A stretch of 64,000 bases of DNA. Origin: Macrothele yani. Lineage: Eukaryota; Arthropoda; Arachnida; Araneae; Macrothelidae. The stretch is taken from the NCBI GenBank assembly GCA_039090855.1, contig CM077005.1, forward strand, positions 77,930,607 to 77,994,606. Direction: 5' to 3'. The notes beneath the pieces were generated by a model. That model was not told the DNA's origin, did not search any database, and saw only the letters and a list, made by a program, of their open reading frames with translations. Shown here piece after piece: positions 33,182 through 45,854 of the stretch. Position 1 is the first letter of the stretch. The number at the start of each line of letters is the position of its first letter. The translations under genes were made by a program, and so were the position numbers.

Positions 33182-34672
33182 CTACAAAAAAGCAGGAAAA
33201 TCAAAATAAAGCAATTTTTATACATTAAACAACTTGAGGTCCATTAAATATTAAACTGAAACCTTGTTAGAAAGGATTCCGTCTATCAAATAGTAATCTG
33301 GAGTTATTACACACACACACACACAGAAAAGTAGTTAAATGAAAAATGTTATATTTAGCTGAAAGAAGTTTCAATTAAAATGATAAAAACATATTTAATT
33401 TCTTGACAAACTGCTGCTAATGATCATGTTGCAATGGCTTCATTAACAAATAGTAATTAATTGTCTTATTTATGCATGTAGTAATTAATATTGGCTGACA
33501 GTGACAGCCTCACAGACGCTTAACACTCAAGAAATGATTGGATTAAATATTAAAATTTCTCTTTAGCTGGTTATAATGGCTGTGAGGCCTTTGGGCACAT
33601 GGTTGGAAACTGTGGCTTAGCAACTGCATAGCGAAGCACCTTAGCAGCTTGCAGTTGCTAACAACAAAGTGTAACATTGCAAGACTGCCATATGGTTGCT
33701 AACAACAATCAGTGTTACAGAGTCAGTCTGGGTGCTTATAATAGATACCCCCCTACAGATTTCTTTTTCAGATCTACAATTTCACATTAAAACAGGTTAA
33801 ACTGCTTGAAATCAGATAAACAGAATAAGCAACACTATTTTACAATTTTCAATGATCACTAAACTTTCAAATGTTTGTGCGACACTTCACCACATGGCAC
33901 AGGTATATGGAACGGGTATATTACATCATAATTGGATGCAAGAAGCTGTTTCCCAGAAAATTTAACTTAAAATCTTTTTAAGTCAACCTTGAAAATTTTA
34001 ATTATGGTATTCTACTCATGAAAGACTACACATAATCTCTTAATAAGCTAAATAGTTAGTTTTTTTAAAAAGTTTTTAACCAATTTAATTGAAATTTATG
34101 GGTATCAATTCCTATTAGCTAAATTATGGCAGGTAAAAAGTTTAGGCAACTTGATGGAATTTACGAAGTTTAGTTTTTGTATTTTTAATTCATAGGTCTT
34201 CAGGCTGTACCATTATTTTGGAATACACAGCAAAATATAAAACATTTTTTACACATCTTGTAAAAAAAAAAAAAAAAAAGGATGATAAGCACATAGTTAA
34301 TTAAAGCTGACAGCCATTTTATGTACTTTTCAATTGAGAATCATTATTTGCAGCTGTTCATGCTGCAGATAATAAATAGTATATTGTCTTCTACTGAAAA
34401 TCCATATGAAACACTTTTCAGCCTTAATTACGTGCATAAGATGCTGCAGGTAATGGCATAGTACCTGCAGTACGTAAGATGCTGCAGTACAGGCATAGTA
34501 CCAAAATACACAGTAAGTAGCACAAATACCTTTCAGCTAAACAGATATCCTTTCTAGAATCACTAAACCTTAATGGTTATTTTAAAACCCTGTTATTTTT
34601 AACTAGGTCAGCTCTTTATATGCAGTGCATATAAATCTTATATTGTTCACAAATTTTTCCAATTATCATGGT
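33182..34672. other. intron sequence without recognised TE
   Basis: AT-rich. An (AC)n tract lies near 33311-33324. A GTTGCTAACAACAA motif is repeated at about 33653 and 33696. An A-run lies at 34262-34279. A 38-bp tandem duplication lies at 34437-34502 (TAAGATGCTGCAG...GGCATAGTACC twice). Confidence 0.55.
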
Positions 34673-34684
34673 TTTGCCTTTTGT
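34673..34684. repeat. 12-bp target-site duplication of the I-type LINE, left
   Basis: TTTGCCTTTTGT, exactly repeated at 40628-40639. Confidence 0.9.
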
Positions 34685-34848
34685 TGGTTGGTTGGTGAAT
34701 ATATTTTAATGGCGCAAGGGCCATGGTTGGCCAAAGAGCGCCAAAACAAAAGACATCAAAACAAAACTAAAGCAATAAAAAAACGTACACAAGGTTAAAA
34801 ACAGGCTGATGTAGTAAAAATGAAATATGATAGTGAACAAGTTAAAAT

Positions 34849-37800
34849 CTAGATAAGTTTAAAAAAGTCAATATCCTGTAAAAACGAAAACACTGCTTTC
34901 ATGTCGCAGGCTTCGCCAATAATTGTCTGCAGCGTAGCTGCTCCTTCGTCCAACAGATGGGAGTGAAAATGACGAAAACGATGATCACAAAACCGAACAC
35001 AAGTACACAAAACATGAAGGACAGTGAGACGACAGTCGCACGCCTCACACACCGGGACACTCTCGCCACACAGCAAAAAGCGGTGAGTAAAACGACAGTG
35101 CCCAATGCGGAGACGTGCAAGAACAACTTCCTCACGACGGTTCTTCCGCAAACTAGACATCCAAAGTCCGATCTGTGGTTTGATGGCATAGAGTTTATTG
35201 CTGCCCTGCTGAGACCACAGGGACTGCCACTCATCCAGAACAAATTTCCGGATCAACGGCCGATAATCTCGGAAAGACAGTGGCAGCCGAGCTGGCGACA
35301 TAGAGGAAACAGACCTGGCAGAAAGATCTGCCAGCTCGTTACCCCGGATCCCAACATGGCCAGGAACCCAACAGAATCGGACCAGGAATCCAGCACCTTC
35401 CAAAGTTCCAAGAAGACGACGGACATCACGGATGACAGGAGAGTCCGTGTCCTCCGGAGAAGATAAAACTTGGACGACGGACTGGGAATCGGAGCAAATC
35501 AAAGCGCGACGATGAGATCTAGACTGTATGTGACACAAAGCGAGGTGTACCGCACGCATCTCTGCCGAAAAGACGGTGGATTCAGGCGGAAGCCTCTCAG
35601 CATGGGAGGCATCGCCACACACGAATGCGGATCCAACAACCTCACCGGATTTCGACCCGTCAGTAAATACAGGCACGAAATCCGGGAAGAGAGACAGTAT
35701 CTCGGCAAAGAGCCGCTGGTACACCAGAGCAGGAGTGGAAGACTTTGGCCACACACAAAGGGAAAGGTCAGCTGTTGCTTGAACCGGCTGCCAAGGCGGT
35801 TCATTGTAGAACCGGGTCAAACCAATCCTTGACAAGTCAAGACCAGCATCGCGCACCAAGGTCGACAACCGAATCCCAAACGTCGGAACACAGGAAGGCC
35901 GGTGTGAGAATAGGCGGACACATTGTGGTTGGAAAATGGAACCATGCAGTGGATGATCAGGAAGAGACTTCAACTTGGTGAAGAATTGAAGAGACAGCTG
36001 CTTACGTCGGATGCACAACGGCGGTTCATGGGCCTCGACATACAGGCTATGCACGGGAGAGGTACGGAAAGCACCAGTGCATAGCCGCAGAGCCTGGTGA
36101 TGGACAGGATCCAGAGGCCGCAACACGGAAGGACGTGCCGAACCGTACGTTATGCAACCGAAGTCCCTAACTTGACCGAATCAGAGAATGGTAAATGCGA
36201 AGCATTGAGCACCTGTCAGCCCCCCAAGATGTTCGAGAGAGGACCTTCAGGATACTCAATGACTTCGTGCACTGCACCTTTAAAGACTGGATGTGAGGTC
36301 GGAAGGTGAGTGCCCGGTCAAATGTTAGCCCAAGGAACTTGACTTCTGACACCACAGGGATGGTAGAACACCCCAGACGGAGGCTGGGGTCAGGGTGAAG
36401 GCCCCGTTTGCGGCAAAAATGCACGCAAACGGTTTTCTGGGTCGAGAAGCCAAATCCATTGTGGGAGGCCCAGGTAGAGATCTTATTAATGGCCGTCTGC
36501 AGCTGCCGCTCAATAGTGCGCATGTTGACAGACGCGCAGGAGATCTGCAGATCATCCACGTACATGGCGCCACGGACCGTCGGAGGAAGTAGGGTGAAAA
36601 GATGATTAACACGAAGGATGAACAATGTCACAGAAAGAATGGAGCCTTGAGGGACACCCTGCTCTTGTGGGTATAACGCAGAGAGGGTCGACCCGACGCG
36701 CACACGGAAACTCCGGTCCTGGAGAAATCCGGCGATGAAAGATGGTAGGTTTCCCCGCAATCCGCACTCGTGCAGATCACGGAGAACGCCGTATCTCCAG
36801 GTGCGGTCGTAAGCTTTCTCCATATCGAAGAACACGGAGACCATGTGCTGACGTCGGACAAACGCCTCTCTGACAGACGTCTCAAGGCGTAGATGATGAT
36901 CTGAGGTGGATCGGAATTTCCGAAATCCACTCTGATGAGGTGAGAGAATGTGACGTGATTCCAAATAAAAAACGAAACGAAAATCGATGATGCGCTCTAG
37001 AACTTTGCAGAGGCAGCTCGTCATAGCAATTGGTCGGTAGTTCAACGGGTTAGCGGGATCTTTACCAGGTTTGAGAACAGGAACGACAATGGCAGTGCGC
37101 CAAGATTCGGGAAAGTCACGCTCGTGCCAGATCCTGTTAAACAGGACCAGCAGACATTCAAGAGAGGATGGAGAAAGGTGCTTCAGCATTTCATAATGGA
37201 TGTTGTCCGGTCCAACAGATGTTCGGCCGGACCGATGCAGGGCAATCTTCAGTTCGACGGCAGTCAGCGGGCTGTTATAATTGGTAGCGGAAAACGGGCC
37301 AAAGGAAACCTTGGACCGTTCAAGCCGCGGCTGTACCTGCCGGAACGAAGCAGCGTAATTGCGGCTGCTGGACACCGAAGAAAATGCGGCGCCCAGACAG
37401 TCAGCAATACCCTGAGCGTCAGCAACCGTTCCTCCACCACTCTCAAGAATGGAGATTTCCCCAGAAGGGTACTTACCCCGAATCTTGCGGATCCTGTCCC
37501 AAACGATCGTAGAGCTGGTAGTGGTGTTAATCCCGGATACGTATCGTATCCAAGATTCCCGTTGGCTACGACGACGTACCAAACGTGCGTAAGATTTGGC
37601 CCTCTTGAAAGCAAGTAGGTTCGCGTCGGTGGGGTACCGACGAAACCTACCCCAAGCCCGATGTTGGGCCTGACGAGCTGATTTGCAAGTGGAATTCCAC
37701 CAAGGTCGTGGACAACGTGGAAGTTTAGTCGAAGACGTAGGGATGGTAAAGGCTGCCGCTTGCACAATACAATCCGTAACCGCCGCAACAGCTTCATTGA

Positions 37801-38620
37801 TCGTACCCGAGGTCACCATGTCTGGAGTAACAGTCGCTGAAGCCGTGAATGAGTCCCACCTGGCGCGATCGATAGCCCATCTAGCAGGGCGAGTAGGATG
37901 ACGGTACCCGCCTCCTGCTAGACGGAGAAAGATGGGAAAGTGATCACTGCCAAGGGGATCATCAGATACGCTCCAGGACCAGTCAGGATAGAAAGATGGC
38001 GAACTCAAGGACAGATCAATGGCTGAGTACGAGCGGGTGGGTTCATGAAAGTAAGTGACTGCCCCGGTGTTGTGGAGACAGAGGGACGAGGTGGAGAGAA
38101 GGGACTCAACAACACGGCCCCGGGAGTCACGAGTGGCAGAACCCCACAACGGACTGTGTGCATTGAAATCTCCTAAGATGAAGAAAGGAGGCGGCAGTTG
38201 GTCAACTAAATCTTCCAGATCCGAAAGGCTTACAGCTTCAGTTGGTGGTATGTAGATGGAACACACCGTGAGCAGAGTGTTCACAGATAGTCGCACTGCC
38301 ACCGCCTGCAAAGTCGTCCGAAGGGCAACCGCAGTGACAGGGACACCATGAGGAACAACGACGGCCACTCCACCGCAGGCGATAACGCCGTCCTGGTGAT
38401 CTTTACGAAAAATAGAGTATCGGCGCAGCGAAAGAGTGTCCGCCGTGCGAATCTTCGTCTCCTGGAGACACACGCACACAGGTGTGTGCGAAGACAGTAA
38501 GCCTTTTAAGTCGTCAATGCGTGAACGCAGACCTCGGCAATTCCACTGAATGAGCGTAGCCAGAATGAAAAATAAAAGGAAAGGATGAAAAAACGAAAAA
38601 GACAGACGACTAGAACGTCT
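34849..38620 (-). pseudogene. LINE ORF2: AP endonuclease, reverse transcriptase, RNase H; one frameshift
   Basis: The frame is open from upstream of 38550 (IQWNCRGLRSRIDDLK). The endonuclease has CLQETK, ILGDFNAHSPLWGS and GSDHFPIFL. The reverse transcriptase has PLNYRPIAMTSCLCKVLERI (about 37030), SGFRKFRSTSDHH, FFDMEKAYDRTW, GVPQGSILSVTLFI and the catalytic box AMYVDDLQI (about 36560). A one-base frameshift near 36160 enters the last frame, 36126-34849. RNase H there has FTDGSKSGEVVGSAF, SAEMRAVHLAL, ICSDSQSVVQVL and WVPGHVGIRGNELADLSAR, followed by a CCHC-like tail (CEACDCRLTVLHVLCTC). YVDD instead of the usual YADD is noteworthy. Confidence 0.9.
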
Positions 38621-38698
38621 CCGAGTCGTCCATCAGCTCCTGACCATCTGCAATGTCCGGAGGCAACACAGGGCTGTGCTTACCCACACAGGGCTGCG

Positions 38699-39833
38699 CT
38701 ACCGGAGGTTTTGGTGGTTTCCTGCTCTGTTTCGAGGGGAGGAACCAGATTTCACCTTTTCCGGCCTCTTCTTGGGTGCGCCATGGGACTGGGTCCCAGT
38801 GCTGGCAGAGGATGTTTTCTGCACAGAGGATGTATTAGGCGTCGATGGTAATGGCGCCTTGGATTCAATGCGGCGAGACCCCAGTGCCGCCAAACCGGCA
38901 GCAACGACGTCCTCAAAATCATAAGGACACCGCGCTGGGAAGGACACATTAGTCTGCACCGCAACAGTAGCCTTCTGGACCACAACCGATGCATAGGAGC
39001 GCCGGCCTGATGGTAGAGGAGCTATCCGCCGTCTGGCTTCAGGATAAGACAGATGTTCGGTCGTCTTCAGGCGTTGGATAGCCTGCTCCTCGATCCACTT
39101 TGGGCACTGCTTAGAAGAAGCCGGGTGAGATCCCTCGCAGTTGACACAGTGATCCGAGTCAGCGGAGCAGTCCGCCAAAGAGTGGTCAGGCGACCCACAG
39201 CGCCCACACTTTGCTACATTACGGCAAGACTGCTGGGAGTGACCGTAATGCTGGCACTTGAAACATCTCAAGGGGTTCGGGACATACGGTCGAACATCGA
39301 GCCGCAGTACCCGCCTTGATGGAAGTGGGCAGGGTAGGTGAGTCAAATGTCAGCACGATGTTCCGGGAGGGAATAGACTTCCCATCCCGCCGGAAAAGAA
39401 TACGGCGAACCCCAGTGACATGTTGTTCCCCAAGTTCTTCCAGCAATTCCTCATCGCTGCATTCCAGCAGGTCGCGGGAGTTGATGACCCCACGAGAGGA
39501 ATTGAGGAAACCATGGGGCGAGATCTCCACAGGAATGTCCAGCAGAACGGTCGTCTCCAGCAAGGAGGCACTGTGGCGTGGATTAGATGTCTCCACAAGA
39601 AGATCCCCTGACGGGAGCTTCCTAACACTCTTTGGTGAGCCCGCAACAGCCTGAAGAGCCTTATTAATCCAAAAAGGACTCTTCGAACTGAGGGAGTGTG
39701 CAGGATCAACAGAATGGATTAGAAGAAACAGAGCATTACAGTTGGAACTGAGTAGTTTCTTAGCGGAGGAGGGTGACCCATCCTCCACACGGCGCTTCAA
39801 ATTAACAGCATGGGAAACACTTTGTGTTGCCAT
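38699..39833 (-). pseudogene. LINE ORF1, gag-like nucleic-acid-binding protein, one frameshift
   Basis: The start is probably at 39833 (MATQSVSHAVNLKRRVED). The first part, in one frame, has the RRILFRRDGKSIPSR region and NIVLTFDSPTLPTSIKAG. A one-base frameshift near 39313 moves to RLDVRPYVPNPLRCFKC. Three CCHC zinc knuckles follow: CFKCQHYGHSQQSC, CGRCGSPDHSLADC and CVNCEGSHPASSKQC (about 39265-39105). The stop is at 38699. In I-type LINEs this protein coats the element RNA. Confidence 0.87.
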
Positions 39834-40627
39834 GAGAAGAAAAATAGATTCGTCCGCCAACCTCCCCACCCACTACCGAGCCCAACGAGGGAGAGCCGTA
39901 GGTCCGCAAGCCCAAGAGGACGCAGGACACGGCTCTAGGGATAGTCAGCGGATATAGCAAGTTGGTAGGGCAGACACACGCTCAGCGTGCACCCAGACTT
40001 TCCCGTGCCCGGAGAACACCCCTTTGGCATGCCCACCCTACCCCCCAACTCACCCAGCCGATCAGAACGACAAGCCGCTAGAAGTCTGGACGCAACTCGG
40101 CCACAGACTGCCTGACCAGGAGTGGGTTAGCTCCCAGCCTCCCGTTTAGGGTGAAGCAGAGGGCAAAGAGGAGTGTTGGCATCTGGAGACACTACAACCC
40201 GGCCCCCAAATACCTCAGCCTCCAGCATCCTCATTTCCACCTGTACGGGTCACCGCACACGGCAAACATGCAGGTAGGTCTAAGCTAACCAGCTCCGGAA
40301 AAACAGAAAATGTAACATAAAAGAGAAAAGACAGGGAAGAGAACGAGGAACAAAACCCGGAGCTGGCGCCTCATCACAACCTCAGCAGCCTACAACTGAG
40401 GCGGGCACATGTCAAAATATGAACATAAGACGAAAAAGCAAAACAATAAGAGAAAATCGGCTCGGGCCGTGGGGACGCCATCCCCCATCAGCTGGATGAA
40501 CAGCTGTCCCTTCGGCGATGCAATCGTCAAAGCCGCAGAGGCAATAGAAACCGTCACAAGGTGAGTTTCGGGCCGTGGGGGCGCCGCTCCCCAAATAACT
40601 GGAAAACCAGTTATCCCCGTGCGGGGA

Positions 40628-40639
40628 TTTGCCTTTTGT
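40628..40639. repeat. 12-bp target-site duplication of the I-type LINE, right
   Basis: TTTGCCTTTTGT, identical to 34673-34684. Confidence 0.9.
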
Positions 40640-40696
40640 AAAAGCTGATGAGAAGAAAACAATTGCTCAGTTAGCAAAACACTTTATCTGAAAATT

Positions 40697-41208
40697 TTAC
40701 TAGTATCATCATCATCATCATCATTGTCAACCATTATCAATCCACTGCTGGACGAAGGTCTCCCCAAGTTTCCTCCACAACGGTCTGTCTTGTGCCAGTC
40801 TCCTCCATGTCACCCCTACATACTTTCGAATTTCATCCACCCATCTCCCATGTGGTCTTCTTCTGGGTCTTTTCCTGTCCCTTGGAATCCAATCTAAAAT
40901 TTCGGCTGTCCATCGATGATCTGTCCTTCTGGCAGTATGTCTAGCCCATTGCCATTTCAGGGATTTAACTCTGATCATGATGTCTTCCACTCTTGTCATT
41001 TTTCGGATCCACGAGTTCCTCTTCTTATCTCTCCTGGTTACACCAAGTATGCACCTCTCCATGCTCTTTGAGTTGTCTGCAGCCTTTGTATGTCTCTTTT
41101 AGTTAAGGTCCACGTCTCTGCACCATACGTAAGCACTGGAAGGATGCATTGATCAAACACTTTTCTTTTAAGACATAATGGCATATTGCTCTTGAAAATT
41201 ACTAGTAT
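40697..41208 (-). mobile_element. RTE LINE, 5'-truncated, with 10-bp TSDs
   Basis: TTACTAGTAT lies at 40697-40706 and 41199-41208. The body, 40707-41198, holds the final 160 codons of the RTE protein (MERCILGVTRRDKKRNSWIR onward) and the CAT-repeat tail. It is very similar to the longer copy at 41500-44590. Confidence 0.92.
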
Positions 41209-41462
41209 AGAGTAGCATAAACAGGTAAAATTAAAAAATATGATACATAACCATTTTGAAATTTATGGAGGCAATGTTCATACAAAGGACAATTATTGTG
41301 CACAACTTAAAAAATTTACCTAAATGTCTTAAGACACAGGGAATAAACTGAGCAATTTTGCAATATTTTGTAATTTGACAATTTTTTTCTTGAGAACAGA
41401 ATTTTTAATTGAGATTTATAGGACTAGTCTTTTACCAACAATAGCCACAGGAATAGCCAAAA

Positions 41463-41496
<34 letters not shown>

Positions 41497-41499
41497 TCA
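41209..41499. other. intron spacer between two RTE copies
   Basis: AT-rich, ending with an A-run (41460-41480) and (AT)n into which the long RTE copy inserted. Confidence 0.6.
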
Positions 41500-41514
41500 T
41501 CATCATCATCATTG

Positions 41515-43390
41515 TCAACCATTATCAATCCACTGCTGGACGAAGGTCTCCCCAAGTTTCCTCCACAACGGTCTGTCTTGTGCCAGTCTCCTCCACGTCA
41601 CTCCTGCATACTTTCGAATTTCATCCACCCATCTCCCATGTGGTCTTCTTCTGGGTCTTTTCCTGTCCCTTGGAATCCAATCTAAAATTTCGGCTGTCCA
41701 TCGATGATCTGTCCTTCTGGCAGTATGTCCAGCCCATTGCCATTTCAGGGATTTAACTCTGATCATGATGTCTTCCACTCTTGTCATTTTTCGGATCCAC
41801 GAGTTCCTCTTCTTATCTCTCCTGGTTACACCAAGCATGCACCTCTCCATGCTTCTTTGAGTTGTCTGCAGCCTTTGTATGTCTCTTTTAGTTAAGGTCC
41901 ACGTCTCTGCACCATACGTAAGCACTGGAAGGATGCATTGATCAAACACTTTTCTTTTAAGACATAATGGCATATTGCTCTTGAAAATTATGCTGTTTCT
42001 TCCAAAAGCTCTCCAGGCAAGTTTTGTACGCCGATTAATTTCTTCATCAATGTGACCCTCACTTGATATCTGCTGTCCAAGATAAACGTACGTGTCTGTT
42101 ATCTCCAGCTTTTCTCCATCAATCGATAAATCTTCATTTCTTGTAAAAGCATTGAACATCACTTTTGTCTTCTGAAAGTTCATTTTTAATCCCACTTCTT
42201 TACCCTTGTCAGCAAGTTCCTGGATCATACTCTGCAGCTCTGATGGGGTAGTTGCAAAAATGACTACGTCATCAGCAAAACGAAGATGGGTTAGATAATC
42301 TCCATTAATCTTTATCCCCTTGTTTTCCCAGCTCAGCGACTGAAAAACACCCTCCAATGTGGTATTAAAGAGCTTCGGAGATATGGTGTCACCTTGTCTC
42401 ACTCCCTTTCCAATTTTTACGTGTGTTGTATTTTCAAACAGCCTAATCTTTGCACTTGCATTTTCATAGATGTTATTAATAATATTAATGTATGCATCTT
42501 CAATACCGCAGGTTTTCAGAGCCATTGTAACTGCTGATGGTTTCACCGAATCAAAGGCTTTTTCATAATCGATAAAAGCCATGCACAATGGAAGTTCATA
42601 TTCCCTCGCTCTTTCAATTAGTTCTCTCAGCACGTGGATATGATCTATTGTGCTGTAGCCACTCCTGAATCCAGCTTGTTCTCTCGGTTGAGCCATGTCC
42701 AGTGTCACCTTCAAGCGGTGTGAAAGAACTTTAGAAGATTTTATAAACTACTGATAGGAGGCTGATAGGTCTGTAGTTTCCGAGATCCTCAATGTCACCT
42801 TTCTTATGTAGCAGGATCATTGTAGCGGTGTTCCAATCCTCAGGAATCTTTCCTTCATTAAGGCATCGAGTGAAAATTTGGGCGAGTACTGTTTCGATTT
42901 CTCCACTTGCTTCTTGTATGATGTCTACAGTAATTCCATCTTCTCCTGGAGCTTTTCCTCGTTTCATGTTCTTGATTGCATGTGCAACTTCTGCTGGAAG
43001 GACTGGAGGAACTCTGGTACTGGTATCTTTCATGATGTCTGGAGTGCATGTATCATCCCTTTCATATAATTTGGAGTAGAAATCTTTCACTCTTGTCAAA
43101 ATTTCGCCTCTATTTCTTGTTACAGAACCATCTTCTTTTCTCAGTGCCATAATCTGTTTTCTTCCCTTACTGAGATGTCCCTTTGCTATCTTTAGGCTTT
43201 GGTTGTTTTCAATTGCTTTCCTCACTAGTTCACAGTTGAATTTCCTTACGTCTTCGGTGATACTTTTTCTTACTGTCTTGCATAGCTCTATATATTCCAC
43301 TTTGGAAGTCACATCTTTTTTAGTTGTCCTCATCTCTCTTCTTTTTGCATCAACATTTTGGTTTTTTCCTGATAATTTGTTCACATGCAA
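41515..43390 (-). pseudogene. RTE reverse transcriptase, one frameshift
   Basis: The frame 43390-42731 holds the linker and RT start (GKAPGEDGITVDIIQEAS, GDIEDLGNYRPISLLSVVYK). A frameshift near 42731 leads to the frame 42714-41515: REQAGFRSGYSTIDHIHVL, MAFIDYEKAFDSVKPSA, KGVRQGDTISPKLFN and the catalytic LRFADDVVIF (about 42270). The RTE C-terminus HTARRTDHRWTAEILDW and WRRLAQDRPLWRKLGE follow. The palm residues are intact. Confidence 0.9.
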
Positions 43391-44414
43391 CTTGTTCCTT
43401 CCGATGTTAGGCCTTCTAAAGCAGAGAACCTGTTCTTCAGTTCTAACTTGAAGGTATTATGGTGTTTTTTAAGGTTGGTTATGTCAATAGATTTTGTTTG
43501 TCTTATGAGCTTGCCACGTTCAAGTTTAGTGTTGAGGTGCATCTTACATCTCACCAATCTATGGTCACTACCTGTGTTGAACTTGTTTAGCACACTGCAG
43601 TCTTCTATGACGAATTTTTTGTTACACATAATAAAATCAATTTCACTTGTCGTCCCATTTGGATGTCTCCATGTCCATTTCCTGTGTGGCTTTTCTTGAA
43701 GAAGGAGTTCAAGATGAAAAACCCTTCTGCCTCTGCGAACTCAACGAGAGTATTTCCACGCTGGTTTCTGTTGCCGTGACCGAATTTACCTACTGAAGTT
43801 TCATTCTGTTGCCGTTGCCCTATTTTTGCATTGAAATCTCCCATAATTATTTTCAAGTGCTGCTTACCTTTATTATTTAGATGACAAATTTCCTCATAAA
43901 ATTCTTCAATTTCTTCTTCAGGATGACTTGTGGTGGGTGCATAAGTTTGAATAATCTGAGCCTGGTATCTTTTCGAGAGTTGGATAACAAGTCGTGCAGC
44001 TCTGTCAGAGGAACTTTCAACTTCTACAACTTTATCCTTCAGTTTCTTGTTTATTATAAATCCAACACCACTAGTTCTGCCAGTATCTGTCCCACGATAG
44101 TAGAAGAGATGTCCACTTTTCAGTTCGATGAGATCTTCTCCTTTTCTCCTTACCTCACTTAGCCCCACGATGTCCCACTTGATCCTTTGTAGTTCCTCTT
44201 CCAATTCAAGAAGCCTTGAATCAGAAGATAGGGAGCGTCCATTGTAAGTAGCCAAGGTCAGCATCAGATGGCAGCCTAGTCCGGTCCTCCGGGGATTCTT
44301 AGCACCCTCTGCCTTCATGTCGCACTGGCCGCTGTCTTGGCCAGGTACATTCCAGCTGCCGGAGACTGAGGGCCAAGATTTAAGTTGTGGAATCATTTTG
44401 GAGGGTTTGGCCAT
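43381..44414 (-). pseudogene. RTE AP endonuclease domain, two frameshifts
   Basis: The order is MLTLATYNGRSLSSDSRL (strand 1 of the endonuclease fold), IVGLSEVRRKGEDLIELKSG (catalytic glutamate), QTYAPTTSHPEEEIEEFY, IIMGDFNAKIGQRQQN (catalytic GDFNA) and, after a frameshift near 43680, GSDHRLVRCK (terminal SDH). A further frameshift near 43388 leads into the linker. Confidence 0.87.
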
Positions 44415-44590
44415 AACTCACCACGCTGGCCAAGCGGGTTGGTGAGTGTGGGATAGAATTTCCTCTAATCCCGATGGTATAGTTATACCGCTATGGGCGG
44501 TCGTCAGAGCCCTTTAGTGGGAACAGGATGTACCACGAGAAGGCGGGGTTGACATTTGTCAAGGAGAGGCTGTGATGTTACGCATCACCT

Positions 44591-44923
44591 GACCTTACAT
44601 CCCATATATATATATATATGAAGTTGGTGTTAAAATTTAAGGGTCATGGTGAGGGGTGTTAAATATGGTTAAAATATACATTATTTCAACAGCTGCCTCT
44701 AGTATCCTTATATTTAACTTAAAATTGTTTAAAAACAACTATATAAATGAAGAAAAGGGGATTTTGAATAAATCTGTTCTTGTTCAGGTATTAAAGAAAA
44801 TGCAAATTCTAGTTGTAATTTTTGTGCAGTCTCCAAGCTTCTCTCCAATTATGTCTAAGAGGTGACAGATAAAAAAATTCTAAGATTGTTTCTGGCATCT
44901 CACTGTGAGTACATATAACATAT
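44591..44923. other. AT-rich intron spacer
   Basis: Nothing recognised. Confidence 0.5.
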
Positions 44924-45085
44924 ACTGAGATGCCAGTTTATTAGGTACATCTACCTAGTAACATGTTGTACCACTCTTGGCCTGAAGAACAGCCTGAAGT
45001 CATTGGAACATAGAACATACCAGATGCTAGAAGCATTGTGTAGGAAGGTTGCCCCATGCAGAAATTATTTGAATATAAATATATA
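44924..45085 (-). pseudogene. Tc1-like Tc1-G, outer 3' portion (split by Tc1-H)
   Basis: It begins after TA with ACTGAGATGCCAGTTTATT and continues AGGTACATCTACCTAGTA, a terminal-repeat style I know from a Tc1 family common in fish. Minus-strand transposase C-terminal coding follows. It stops at the TA where Tc1-H inserted and resumes at 50198. Confidence 0.65.
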
Positions 45086-45746
45086 CACTGGTGTTCAAAA
45101 TTAAGAGAATTTGCACATTTTGTCGATTTTCACCAAAAGTACATAACCAAAGGTACAAATTATGCCGCCGAATAAGAATGAAAATTTGCAGTGTCGAATA
45201 CGCAAGCGTACACATGCGTGTGGGTGGAGCTGCGACAGCGGAGGGCATGAAAAGCACATGTGGCTTTTTCCGCGATTAGGTAGCTTGTACTCCTTGGTGA
45301 CATTCATTGTGTTTCTTGCAGGAGTTGGTTCAATTTCATAAGCAATCAGGTAAATAAATATGCCATGAACATATTGACGATAGAATGAGGTGCAGAATCA
45401 TTGGTAGATTGGAGGCAGGGAAATGGCAAGTTGCTACAGAGCTCAATGTAACGCCCAGTGTCATCTGCAATTTGTGGAAACAGTTTAAGGACACCGGATC
45501 CATATCGAGAAGGCCTGGGCAAGGTCGTCCAAGAAAGATCGTTATTCGGCATTTTCAGCGAGGCGCCACTGCACTGCTATAGCTGCACAGCTATTTCGTG
45601 AGCTGCATGCCGCCACTGGAACCCGAGTTTCAAAGGTTACCGTTTCCTGAAGACTTCATGAGAGAGGGCTTTTTGCCAGAAGAACCACTGTTTGCATCCT
45701 GCTTACTTCCACACACAAGAGAGCGCGTTTAGCATGGTGCAGACAA

Positions 45747-45788
45747 CATCAGCCTTAAACCAGACTTCAGTAGGGTTTAAGGCTGATG
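45747..45788. repeat. perfect 15-bp hairpin within the Tc1-H gene
   Basis: CATCAGCCTTAAACC (45747-45761) and its exact inverse at 45774-45788, with a 12-nt loop. It has replaced or expanded the coding sequence for the first catalytic region. Confidence 0.85.
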
Positions 45789-45846
45789 TTCAGGCTGAAT
45801 CTCGACGTACCTTCATCTGGAGAGAACCTGGGACCCGATACCTTTC

Positions 45847-45854
45847 CTCTAACA
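45847..45854. repeat. 8-bp target-site duplication of hAT-3, left
   Basis: CTCTAACA, repeated at 49491-49498. Joining across it restores the transposase reading of Tc1-H (...YLSSN / NIIERDRYG). Confidence 0.9.

Larger units (their letters stand above)
34685..40627 (-). mobile_element. full-length I-clade-like LINE, 5.9 kb, two ORFs
   Basis: Perfect 12-bp target-site duplications bracket the element. On the minus strand it runs from CCCCGCACGGGG at 40627 through a GC-rich 5' UTR, ORF1 (zinc knuckles), ORF2 (endonuclease, reverse transcriptase, RNase H) and a short 3' UTR containing GGCGCTCTTTGGCC, ending in CCAACCAACCAAC repeats at 34685. CpG content is much higher than the flanking DNA, consistent with a young copy. 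It has at least one frameshift in each ORF. Confidence 0.92.
41500..44590 (-). mobile_element. near-full-length RTE LINE
   Basis: On the minus strand a 5' UTR at about 44590-44415 precedes endonuclease and reverse transcriptase frames and a CAT/ATG-repeat tail at 41500. It lies between (AT)n tracts, which hides any target duplication. It is the longest of six RTE-family pieces in the window, the others being at 385/4006, 31574, 40707, 59527 and possibly 59270-61250. Confidence 0.88.
45385..45854 (+). pseudogene. Tc1-H transposase, N-terminal piece
   Basis: The helix-turn-helix region MRCRIIGRLEAGKWQVATEL leads to RRPGQGRPRKIV. Frameshifts and stops follow, and the piece ends with FIWREPGTRYLSSN at the hAT-3 insertion point. 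A perfect 15-bp hairpin at 45747-45788 sits where the first catalytic block should be. Confidence 0.8.

Noticed and set aside
34957..35832. plus-strand open frames across the I-type LINE (34957-35466, 35470-35832, 37124-37618)
   Set aside because: They are antisense shadows of LINE ORF2, which has clear endonuclease, RT and RNase H motifs on the minus strand.
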